Below, piece after piece: positions 1 to 5,508 of a stretch of 5,515 nt of DNA (position 1 is the stretch's first letter; the number at the start of each line of letters is the position of its first letter). Made by a program: the position numbers and the translations under genes. The stretch is from Pseudomonadota bacterium (GTDB lineage Bacteria; Myxococcota_A; Bradymonadia; UBA4248): assembly GCA_009786045.1 (NCBI GenBank), contig WQTY01000171.1, positions 1 to 5,515 of the forward strand, given 5' to 3'. The notes under the pieces are model-generated. The model ran no database searches. It saw only the letters and a list, made by a program, of their open reading frames with translations, and had not been told where the DNA came from.

Positions 1-19
1 CCCCCCACCCCCCCTGCAT

Positions 20-108
20 GCCTCCCCTTTCAGGGGAGGTGGCGGCGGGCACCCTCCGGCGCTTTGCGCCACCTCCCTCGGAGAGGGAGGCTTCGACGGA
101 GGGGTCGC
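20..108. repeat. GC-rich stem-loop element (candidate MITE/REP-like intergenic repeat)
   Basis: Seen: three nested inverted repeats. CCTCCCC (21-27) pairs with GGGGAGG (33-39). GGTGGCG (38-44) pairs with CGCCACC (67-73). CCTCCCTC (72-79) pairs with GAGGGAGG (83-90). CCTCCC at the left end can also pair with GGGAGG at 85-90, so the whole of 21-90 can fold as one imperfect cruciform. The element lies between two GCAT tetranucleotides (16-19 and 109-112). No reading frame is supported. Known: small GC-rich palindromic intergenic repeats are common in bacteria and are often mobilised by enzymes encoded elsewhere. Inferred: this is one such unit, perhaps inserted with a 4-bp target duplication. 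It could instead be a structured RNA or part of a terminator for a gene outside the window. Confidence 0.6.
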
Positions 109-176
109 GCATTGCTTGTGGGTAGAAGGCAAAATGATTCGTTTTTGGCTAAAATTCACGTCTCTTGAAACAGCTT
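107..176 (+). repeat. Left copy of a diverged dispersed non-coding repeat
   Basis: This stretch aligns by eye with 5239-5307 in the same orientation, with about 51 identities over 69 aligned positions and one single-base gap. The best block is CTTGTGGG followed by AGA and GGC (115-130 here, 5247-5262 on the right). The five differences in the first 25 positions are all transitions. Another conserved block is TTTTGGC (143-149) followed by AAATT and CGTC. It encodes nothing recognisable. The stem-loop element at 20-108 abuts its left end. Confidence 0.6.
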
Positions 177-292
177 CTCTTTTGAGAAGATGCCGAAATT
201 TTATGCCATTTAAGTCAAAGCAGGGATCATGTGTGTCTCCATGAACTGTTGAATGTCCAAATTCCCCTTTTGGAGGGCTGACGCAGAGCGTC
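174..292. repeat. Intergenic stem-loops downstream of the gene block
   Basis: Three short inverted repeats are visible. CTTCTC (174-179) pairs with GAGAAG (184-189) across a TTTT loop. TCCAAA (256-261) pairs with TTTGGA (269-274). GACGC (280-284) pairs with GCGTC (288-292) across AGA. The 263-300 part (C-rich, TTTT, GGAGGG, GC hairpin, GGGGTGG) has the same layout as the element at 20-108 and may be a shorter relative. None is followed by a clear T-run on the minus strand, so an intrinsic terminator for the amidohydrolase gene is not supported. Nothing else is recognisable in 177-334, and no gene is seen in 1-334. Confidence 0.4.
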
Positions 293-334
293 GGGGTGGT
301 TCAGCAAACGTCAACGCTTGATTTAGAAATGATA

Positions 335-1495
335 TCACCCATCAAGGGCATCAATGAGATCAATCATCGCATCAACAGCCATCTCAAGTGAAGACTCATC
401 GAGAAAAAAGTCAGAAGCATGCGATGGAGGAATCTGCGCCATCTCGCGGGGTCGTATCCCCATCATGGCAAAAAACGAAGCCACCCTCTCCGAGAAGTAA
501 GAAAAATCTTCAGAGGCCAGGTTCATGCCAACTTCCCTGCCAACGCCCCTCTTCTGCCACGTTTCAAGCGCAATCTGCGCCATCGCCGTATCGTTATAGA
601 CGGCATTCGCACCGTAAAAACGCTCGCATTCGACCGTCACGCCACAGGCTTGCGCAATGCCCCGGCAGGTTTGTTCGACCATGTCTGCCAATTCATCCAT
701 GGCCTGACGCGAAGGCGTACGAAGAATCCCATCAAATACGGCTCTGTCAGCGACGACGTTAAAAGCCGTCCCAGCCTCAAGCTGACAGATCGACAAAACT
801 TCGGGTGCAAAGGCGCGGCAACGCGATTTGGCAGCATAAATCGCCGGAATCATCTGTGCAGCTGCCAAAAGCGCATCGCGCCCCTTCTCAGGATAAGCAG
901 CGTGCGCCCCTACCCCCTTCACCCGAACCCGAAACCGCCCACTGGCCGCCCAAAGACAACCAAAGCGCACGCCCATGATCCCGGTGGGCAAAGTCGGATC
1001 ACTGTGCAAAGCCAGCATCTGGCCAATTCGAAAGCGCTCCAGTATCCCCTCCTGACACATGAGTTCAGCGCCAGATGGATCCGCCCCCGGTGCACCCTCC
1101 TCATTCGGCTGAAGCACAAAAACAACATCCCGCAACAAGCGACGCGGCCGTGAAACGAGTTTCCTGGCTATCCCCAGAGCAACTGCCATGTGCGCATCAT
1201 GACCACAGGCATGCATACAGCCGTTTGTCGATCTAAAGGGAACTTCCGTCTTTTCGACGATTGGGAGCGCATCCATGTCGGCACGATATCCAAGCGCCGG
1301 ACGATTGCGATCCTCGCCAGGCAAAACCGCCACCAGCCCCGTCCTGGCAATCCCCTGTGTCACCTCAAGGCCAAGCCCGCAAAAAATATCTGCCAAATAG
1401 GCCGCTGTCCAATGCTCCGAAAACCCAAGTTCGGGATGCACATGAAGTGCTCGCCGGTGCTCGATAATCCATGTCGCAAAGTCTGTCATATCCAC
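335..1495 (-). CDS. M20-family metal-dependent amidohydrolase (N-acyl amino acid amidohydrolase / hippurate hydrolase-like)
   Basis: Predicted cytoplasmic zinc or manganese amidohydrolase that hydrolyses an amide bond, typically in an N-acylated amino acid or conjugate; the substrate cannot be read from the sequence. At 386 residues it is the usual length of the M20D / hippurate hydrolase group. Landmarks: HVHPELGFSE (18-27), YRADMDALP (70-78), HACGHDAH (95-102) with metal ligands C97 and H99, the catalytic QPNEEG (129-134), H164 in ALHSDP, the small dimerisation domain starting around residue 180 with GAHAAYPEKGRDAL (196-209), SEDFSYF (328-334), and the last ligand H359 in PPSHASDF. All expected ligands are present, so it should be active. 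There is no signal peptide. The start is GTG (1495), 3 nt after the preceding stop, with a weak GAG 9 nt upstream; an in-frame ATG at 1489 is possible. The spacing implies translational coupling. It is the last gene of the block. Confidence 0.93.
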   Translation of the reverse strand: MDMTDFATWIIEHRRALHVHPELGFSEHWTAAYLADIFCGLGLEVTQGIARTGLVAVLPGEDRNRPALGYRADMDALPIVEKTEVPFRSTNGCMHACGHDAHMAVALGIARKLVSRPRRLLRDVVFVLQPNEEGAPGADPSGAELMCQEGILERFRIGQMLALHSDPTLPTGIMGVRFGCLWAASGRFRVRVKGVGAHAAYPEKGRDALLAAAQMIPAIYAAKSRCRAFAPEVLSICQLEAGTAFNVVADRAVFDGILRTPSRQAMDELADMVEQTCRGIAQACGVTVECERFYGANAVYNDTAMAQIALETWQKRGVGREVGMNLASEDFSYFSERVASFFAMMGIRPREMAQIPPSHASDFFLDESSLEMAVDAMIDLIDALDG

Positions 1496-1498
1496 GGC

Positions 1499-2410
1499 TT
1501 AATACTCGATTATCTCGCCATTTTCGTCGACAAGACCCCGCTGCCGCATGATGGCAACCGCCATCAGCGCATTAAACGTCGCACTGGGGCGAAGCTTCTC
1601 ACCATACTCCGTCATAATGCCGCCATCATTCTTATCCTGGGCTGCACCAAGCATCCCCAAAATGCGAACCATGATTTCGTTGATTTCGGCATACTCCAGG
1701 GCATCAAGGACCTCAACTATCGTCGAGCAGTCATAAGCATCGATCTTGTGCTTTCTGACAAATATCCCCAAATTGTCGAGCGCATCCAGTGCAATGCTTC
1801 TGTCTGCGCCTGCAGGACTCCGCCCAAGAAGCAACAATACTGCCCAATAAGGATGCACCGTGTCTGCAAAGGGCATCTGCGTCCAAACCTGACGAATATA
1901 GCGCACAGCCATCGGCCACAAATCCGCAAGCCCGATCTCAAGACCATAACCTGCGATACAAGCCGTTTCATAAACCCGAAACTGCGCCGGATGATACCAG
2001 GCCGGGCACTCGGGGGCAGCCAAAACCTCAGGCAACTCCTGCCATGTGCCATCGGGCATCACCGTCTGACGCAAAAAACTCGCCGTCTGCGCCGCCTGAG
2101 GCACATCCACCTGATGATGCGTCACCATGATGCGCATTGCCTCAATGGTCGAGTGGATTGACGCCGCATCGCCCGTATAATCAGGATCTATCCCGCCTTT
2201 AAAACCACCATTGGCTGCCTGATACTGTTCCAAAGCACGCCAGAAAACCTCGTCATTCACCACAGAACGCCAATGTGCAAGGCGAATGTTGCAAATCGGA
2301 TCATCGCAAACACGAAGAAACTCATAAGCAGCCTCCGTGTTAAATACGGGAGGCTTCAGACCTGGAATATCCAGCACTTCATAGTAGGAATAAGGATGAC
2401 CGCTTGTCAC
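1499..2410 (-). CDS. Prenyltransferase / squalene cyclase-like alpha/alpha-toroid protein, function unknown
   Basis: A 303-residue protein without signal peptide or membrane helices. It has spaced motifs typical of terpenoid cyclase / prenyltransferase toroid repeats: a helix followed by AANGGFKGG (65-73), FLRQTVMPDGTW (112-123), and GAAQDKNDGGI (255-265) followed by SATFNALMAVAI (276-287). DAYDCST (224-230), preceding a helix VEVLDAL, faintly recalls the DCTAE acid motif of oxidosqualene cyclases, but the DxDD motif of squalene-hopene cyclases is absent. The length is about half that of a full triterpene cyclase, so a single toroid domain is likely. It could be a catalytic terpene-processing enzyme or a non-catalytic toroid; I cannot tell which. 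The start is GTG (2410) with GGAG 7 nt upstream. It follows the porin gene by 52 nt and is coupled to the amidohydrolase gene by a 3-nt gap. The fold assignment is fairly likely; any reaction is unknown. Confidence 0.7.
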   Translation of the reverse strand: MTSGHPYSYYEVLDIPGLKPPVFNTEAAYEFLRVCDDPICNIRLAHWRSVVNDEVFWRALEQYQAANGGFKGGIDPDYTGDAASIHSTIEAMRIMVTHHQVDVPQAAQTASFLRQTVMPDGTWQELPEVLAAPECPAWYHPAQFRVYETACIAGYGLEIGLADLWPMAVRYIRQVWTQMPFADTVHPYWAVLLLLGRSPAGADRSIALDALDNLGIFVRKHKIDAYDCSTIVEVLDALEYAEINEIMVRILGMLGAAQDKNDGGIMTEYGEKLRPSATFNALMAVAIMRQRGLVDENGEIIEY

Positions 2411-2417
2411 AATGATA

Positions 2418-2421
2418 CTCC
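2418..2421 (-). promoter_or_regulatory. Ribosome binding site setting a GTG start
   Basis: GGAG on the minus strand ends 7 nt before GTG at 2410. No ATG lies at comparable spacing, so this site supports the GTG start of the toroid-protein gene. Confidence 0.6.
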
Positions 2422-2462
2422 GTCAGACAATCGCCGCCTGAAAACCCAAAACCTCACACGTG

Positions 2463-4106
2463 CTAAAGGTTAAACCACCACTCAGCAGCTATGCCAAGGA
2501 AATGCACCACCTCAGCCTGGCGCAAACGGTCGCGCTCGGGAAACATATTGCGCGCCGCCTCGTTGAGAAAACTCACCGTATAATTGAGGCGAATCTCCGG
2601 ACGGGACAACAGGCCTTCGCCAAATCGTACTGCAGGCAAAAGCGAAAGCTTGAAAATCGAGCCCATATCCTGCGTCTGCGTTACCGGGCTCAACCCGTTC
2701 GGACGGCGCAGCTGCTGGCTCAACTCTATACCAGGCGCGAAATACCGGCCCACGCGACCCGCAATGCGAACATTCCACACCCCCTCAACGCCATCGTCGA
2801 AATCCTCTTCGATCCCGTCGGCATCACGAAAATAACGCACATAGCCACCCAGCAATACGTTCACATAGCGAAAATCAAGCCCGGAACTCACACCAAAAAG
2901 AAACTGACGTGCATCCGCTGCCTTCAGGTCTGTCGAAACACCAAAAGGAATCGCCATCTCGCCATATGCCGCAAGCCCACCCGCATACTTCACGAACACA
3001 TTCGCAAAGCTCTCTCCAAGAAAGTTCGATACACCAAACTGCCCCCCCACAAGCCAGCCATTATCCGATGGCAGCTTCTTGACAGACTCAGGCTGCGTCT
3101 GCAAATACTCTCCCTCACCAATTGCATGAACCTCACCGTAAAGCTTCGCCTTGAACTGCACCCCCTCTTCCCGGCCAAAAAGCTGCTCAACCTTGAGCGA
3201 AGCAATAAAACGCTGACGGTCGAGGAAAACCACCTCGCGTTCACCCACAAACCGTTCATCGACAACCTCGACCACCTGGTACTGGTAGCTGTTGGTGAGC
3301 CGGTTAACGCCAAAATGCAAATCAATATTCGTACGCGTCTTGCCATGCCAGCCCACACCGCCGCCATACGTGTTCAGATTATCCAGCGGCCAGAAATCCA
3401 GAAGATAGATATCGTCCCCGCGATACATTCGCGAACCCGCCCAAAGCCTCAGGCCATCTATCCAAAGATTGCGCGCCTCAACATAGAGGTTGCGAACCGC
3501 TAAATTGGCATCCCAATTGCCATCAAAATGGAAAAGCTTTTCCCCGTCCAAAGCAAGCGTTGTGACGACCTCAACTTCAACGCCCCGGTCATCGCGATAG
3601 GGCACATAGCCAAGTGTCAACTCGACATAACTGCCCTCATCCACCCGAGGTGAGGGTACAACAAGGCGCGTCTGACGCCCAGGGCTGCCATCCGCGGGAT
3701 TGATCGATGGCTGAACCCGGCCATATGACGCAAACCAAAACCTGTTCCCAATGTAATCCAGCACCTTCTGACCAGCGCCATCGCCATCCTCGGCTGCATG
3801 TCTGCGCTCGACGATCTCTACTTCCACCTCAACATGGACGGGCTCAGACAGCGGCACGCTGCGTACATCCGCTGCCACACCAAAGCCTGACGGTGCCGTC
3901 TGAACCGAAGGCCCCGGCTGCTGCCACTCAAACGCCCGGTCTCTCGCAGGTTCTGCACGAACTTCAACCGACGGCTCTGAAACACCTTCTCCTGACACCG
4001 ACAAAGAAGATCCCGCCGACACTTCCTCGGCAGATTCCTGCGCCTGTGCCACAAAAGAAACTCCAAACGCCGCCAACACGACCGACAACGCCAACGTCCT
4101 GCGCAT
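2463..4106 (-). CDS. LamB/maltoporin-type outer-membrane carbohydrate porin
   Basis: Predicted trimeric beta-barrel channel in the outer membrane for sugars or similar small solutes. Numbered from ATG 4106 (547 residues), the N-terminus is a clear signal peptide (RR, a hydrophobic stretch to about residue 19, cleavage AQA|QE after residue 22). A low-complexity acidic/proline-rich stretch of about 90 residues follows (23-115). The barrel part then begins with YIGNRFWFASYGRVQPS (118-134). The strongest family signature is at about 204-241: VRNLYVEARNL, LWAGSRMYRGDD, YLLDFWPLDN, then GGGVGW. This matches the maltoporin pattern of a conserved passage ending in WAGkRfY...D...iDF. Alternating hydrophobic/polar strands continue to the C-terminal AAEWWFNL, which ends in L rather than the common terminal F. 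LamB is about 420 residues mature, so the excess length is mainly the N-terminal extension and loops. Substrate specificity is not readable. No ABC or PTS sugar genes are adjacent. Confidence 0.88.
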   Translation of the reverse strand: MRRTLALSVVLAAFGVSFVAQAQESAEEVSAGSSLSVSGEGVSEPSVEVRAEPARDRAFEWQQPGPSVQTAPSGFGVAADVRSVPLSEPVHVEVEVEIVERRHAAEDGDGAGQKVLDYIGNRFWFASYGRVQPSINPADGSPGRQTRLVVPSPRVDEGSYVELTLGYVPYRDDRGVEVEVVTTLALDGEKLFHFDGNWDANLAVRNLYVEARNLWIDGLRLWAGSRMYRGDDIYLLDFWPLDNLNTYGGGVGWHGKTRTNIDLHFGVNRLTNSYQYQVVEVVDERFVGEREVVFLDRQRFIASLKVEQLFGREEGVQFKAKLYGEVHAIGEGEYLQTQPESVKKLPSDNGWLVGGQFGVSNFLGESFANVFVKYAGGLAAYGEMAIPFGVSTDLKAADARQFLFGVSSGLDFRYVNVLLGGYVRYFRDADGIEEDFDDGVEGVWNVRIAGRVGRYFAPGIELSQQLRRPNGLSPVTQTQDMGSIFKLSLLPAVRFGEGLLSRPEIRLNYTVSFLNEAARNMFPERDRLRQAEVVHFLGIAAEWWFNL

Positions 4107-4113
4107 CAACTCT

Positions 4114-4119
4114 CTCCTT
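4114..4119 (-). promoter_or_regulatory. Ribosome binding site deciding the porin start
   Basis: AAGGAG on the minus strand lies 7 nt before ATG at 4106. The upstream in-frame TTG at 4109 has only 4 nt spacing, so ATG 4106 is the better start. Confidence 0.7.
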
Positions 4120-4187
4120 CGGATACACCCAAACCACGCCCCACTGCCATCTATGCCTCACCCAGAACACCCACCAGCACACCTGCG

Positions 4188-4685
4188 CTAATGCGTATCC
4201 ACCAGATTCACTTCCGAGACAACAATGTCATCCTCTGTATCAAGCTCACCATCCGGGCCAAGCGATCTTATATCAAAAGTCCGCTCATCCAATCGCCTGT
4301 AATGGTACGGATTCCCCCAGGGATCTCTCGGCCAGAACAATCCAAACTGCTTGTGGATCCCCGCTTTGGCCTCTTCAAACGTCGCCGGACACTCCTGATT
4401 GACTGAACACACCGCAAGCATATAGTTAAAAAGCTGATTCACCAGCTTCAGAGCCTTGCGATCGTCCGGCAATACCCCACCCTTAAATTCTTCGACCTGA
4501 GCCACATGCTCATACTCTCCTACGGTCGTCGTAGATGGTGTCGTCTGAGGCAGCGCATCCACCACCGCAGGCTTCTCACCCTCACTGCGCCGCTCCGAAC
4601 AACCCGGCAACGCAAAAAAGGCGACCAAGACCACGATCACCGAAACAAAGAAAGAAAAATTACCCTCTTTTAACCGCGACATCAT
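4188..4685 (-). CDS. Lipoprotein with GspG/T2SSG-like C-terminal domain
   Basis: With start ATG 4685 the protein has 165 residues. A lipoprotein signal peptide is clear: charged start (SRLKEG), hydrophobic core FSFFVSVIVVLVAFFA, lipobox LPGC with C29 as the lipidated residue. A polar linker rich in T, P and E follows to about residue 75. The C-terminal half carries the hallmark of type II secretion major pseudopilin C-termini: FWPRDPWGNPYHYR (117-130) and FDIRSLGPDGELDTEDDI (137-154), the acidic part matching the calcium-binding loop of GspG. C93 and C99 could form a disulfide. What is missing is the pseudopilin N-terminus (prepilin peptidase site and long hydrophobic helix); a lipid anchor takes its place, so it is unlikely to polymerise as a pseudopilin. 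Starts at ATG 4703 (GAGGA 7 nt upstream) and TTG 4745 are also in frame; 4685 is chosen for its perfect AGGAGG. Its role is unknown; it is probably a periplasm-facing accessory protein. Confidence 0.85.
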   Translation of the reverse strand: MMSRLKEGNFSFFVSVIVVLVAFFALPGCSERRSEGEKPAVVDALPQTTPSTTTVGEYEHVAQVEEFKGGVLPDDRKALKLVNQLFNYMLAVCSVNQECPATFEEAKAGIHKQFGLFWPRDPWGNPYHYRRLDERTFDIRSLGPDGELDTEDDIVVSEVNLVDTH

Positions 4686-4694
4686 GGCAAGCCG

Positions 4695-4700
4695 CCTCCT
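4695..4700 (-). promoter_or_regulatory. Strong ribosome binding site favouring start 4685
   Basis: A perfect AGGAGG on the minus strand, 9 nt before the ATG at 4685. With the upstream start (4703) these bases would be codons 2 and 3 of the gene, so the site is the main argument for the shorter protein. Confidence 0.6.
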
Positions 4701-4753
4701 CATTGAATTGTCCTCAGGATCCACGAACGCCCCACAGGCGAACAAGGGTAACC

Positions 4754-5101
4754 CTACTTTTGCTTTTTGGCAAGACCCTTATGGATATCAAGCAACTGGG
4801 CAACACGGAGCGTCAACAGCTTCGCCCGATACACCGTATCGATCTTGTCCGTGCTCTTCTCAAGCTTCAGCGTGCTGATTGCATCCGCAAGCGCAGCCTT
4901 GCTGCCAAAACGCTTCGTCATCTCTTCATGCGCCGCATAAAGTTTCAAAAGCTTGCGATTGCTCACCGTGAGAATCTTGCGCTCAAATTCGGCTTCGCTC
5001 AAACCCTCAGGTCGCTCCGCCTGCTTCAGCACTATCTTCGCAAGCGCCTCTTTTGATCCAAATTTTTCTTTCACTTCCGCACAAGGTGACAACTTGGCCA
5101 T
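4754..5101 (-). CDS. Small helical protein with internal tandem duplication, unknown function
   Basis: A 115-residue, lysine-rich, probably cytoplasmic protein with no signal peptide or membrane segment. I do not recognise a named family. It is built from two copies of a ~51-residue unit. Copy 1 (about 10-60) runs from VKEKFGSKEALA to KILTVSNRKLLKLY; copy 2 (61-112) runs from MTKRFGSKAALA to KLLTLRVAQLLDIH. Shared positions include K/R-FGSK-x-AL-A (F14/F65, L20/L71), K-hydrophobic-L-T-hydrophobic (42-46 / 94-98) and LL-x-hydrophobic (51-54 / 103-106), with an offset of 51-52. The pattern predicts helix-rich repeats that could form a compact bundle or a protein-binding surface. The start is ATG 5101 with GGGAG (5115-5111) 9 nt upstream. 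It is the first gene of the block, 68 nt before the lipoprotein start. Confidence 0.82.
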   Translation of the reverse strand: MAKLSPCAEVKEKFGSKEALAKIVLKQAERPEGLSEAEFERKILTVSNRKLLKLYAAHEEMTKRFGSKAALADAISTLKLEKSTDKIDTVYRAKLLTLRVAQLLDIHKGLAKKQK

Positions 5102-5171
5102 GTCTCTACACTCCCATCAAAATATCCTGGCCGTAACATACCGCAAATGCACAGCATGAACGGGCGCGCGG

Positions 5172-5200
5172 CTTTTAGCACGCAAAATGGCCTTTGACAA
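5172..5200 (-). promoter_or_regulatory. Candidate sigma70-like promoter for the gene block
   Basis: On the minus strand, TTGTCA (5200-5195) matches the -35 consensus at 5 of 6 bases. A 17-nt spacer separates it from TAAAAG (5177-5172), which matches the -10 consensus at 4 of 6. It would give a 5' untranslated leader of about 60-70 nt before ATG 5101. The position is right for driving all five genes, but short motifs of this quality arise by chance. Confidence 0.35.
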
Positions 5201-5247
5201 CCCCTTTGTGGGGGAACGCATTCCCCCCCTGCGATACTGCGTATCGC
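5201..5247. repeat. Paired hairpins at the left edge of the right flank
   Basis: GGGGGAA (5210-5216) pairs with TTCCCCC (5221-5227) across CGCA. GCGATAC (5231-5237) pairs with GTATCGC (5241-5247) across TGC. They are separated by only 3 nt. The second hairpin runs into the right copy of the dispersed repeat. No coding frame is supported. Confidence 0.6.
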
Positions 5248-5307
5248 TTGTGGGCAGAGGGCGAATGGCATCATTTTGGCCCAAATTATCGTCTTTTGTA
5301 ACGGTTT
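5239..5307 (+). repeat. Right copy of the diverged dispersed non-coding repeat
   Basis: Same-orientation relative of 107-176 (about 51 of 69 aligned positions identical by eye). Upstream, CCCCCCCTGC (about 5223-5232) also resembles the C-run and CTGC at 8-17 on the left, so the homology may extend beyond the stem-loop element that splits the left copy. Confidence 0.6.
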
Positions 5308-5320
5308 TACACCGGCAATG

Positions 5321-5406
5321 CTGGAAGGGTTCCAGAGCACAACGCCTTTTTGCTCCAAAGCAATGCGCGAGCATTGCAGCGGGTTCGGGGGAGCAATGCT
5401 CCCCCG
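5321..5406. repeat. Cluster of four hairpins with recurrent GCAATGC motif
   Basis: CTGGAA (5321-5326) pairs with TTCCAG (5330-5335). TTGCT (5350-5354) pairs with AGCAA (5359-5363). CAATGC (5361-5366) pairs with GCATTG (5371-5376) across GCGA. CGGGGGAGCA (5386-5395) pairs with TGCTCCCCCG (5397-5406), an inverted repeat with a single central base. GCAATGC or its complement GCATTGC occurs at 5315, 5360, 5371 and 5393. This is typical of intergenic palindrome clusters; no gene is seen. Confidence 0.65.
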
Positions 5407-5418
5407 ACTGAGCGTGGG

Positions 5419-5469
5419 GCAACGCCTTACGAGCCGGGCGTTGCGGGGCCGGCGACTGAGGCCCCGCAA
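5419..5469. repeat. Two overlapping GC-rich hairpins
   Basis: GCAACGCC (5419-5426) pairs with GGCGTTGC (5437-5444). TTGCGGGGCC (5441-5450) pairs with GGCCCCGCAA (5460-5469). The stems share 5441-5444, so the two folds are mutually exclusive in part, which is the geometry of a structural switch or of two fused repeat units. No T-run follows either stem. Confidence 0.6.
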
Positions 5470-5477
5470 AGGGGGTA

Positions 5478-5508
5478 GCCGCGTATTGCCGCATGCGGCA
5501 ATAGCGGC
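5478..5508. repeat. Long palindrome near the right window end
   Basis: TATTGCCGCATGCGGCAATA (5484-5503) is a perfect 20-bp palindrome. GCCGC (5478-5482) and GCGGC (5504-5508) extend the stem beyond one bulged G at 5483. As DNA this is a strong cruciform or a symmetric protein-binding site; as RNA it would need a small loop opened at the centre. The neighbouring gene, if any, lies outside the window. Confidence 0.65.

Noticed and set aside
1..14. C-rich run at the left window edge
   Set aside because: It is cut by the window boundary. It resembles the C-run before the right repeat copy, but alone it supports no feature.
305..320. Small hairpin (CAAGCG, UUGA loop, CGUUUG on the minus transcript) 14 nt after the amidohydrolase stop
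   Set aside because: The stem is short with a G-U pair and no U-run follows, so it does not qualify as an intrinsic terminator.
1190..2161. A 323-codon open frame on the plus strand opposite the amidohydrolase and toroid genes
   Set aside because: It spans two well-supported minus-strand genes, its translation is rich in R, H, P and C without domains, and no ribosome binding site was evident. It is an antisense shadow.
2460..3503. A 347-codon open frame on the plus strand opposite the porin gene
   Set aside because: The opposite strand encodes a porin with signal peptide and LamB motifs. The plus-strand product is basic and featureless, an effect of codon usage.
4745..4755. AGGGT-A-ACCCT inverted repeat between the first two genes
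   Set aside because: It has a 5-bp arm with a single central base, overlaps the stop region and has no T-run; it is too weak to call a terminator or operator.
5194..5222. Perfect TTGACA on the plus strand as a -35 box
   Set aside because: The sequence 17 nt later is CGCATT, a poor -10, and no plus-strand gene follows in the window.
5071..5494. Two overlapping minus-strand open frames (about 125-132 codons) in the right flank
   Set aside because: They run through the hairpin cluster, overlap each other and the start of the 115-residue gene, and translate to arginine/proline/cysteine-rich sequence with no domain.
5419..5508. Integron attC-like site
   Set aside because: The hairpins lack the conserved GTTRRRY / RYYYAAC boundary sequences and no cassette gene or integrase is seen.
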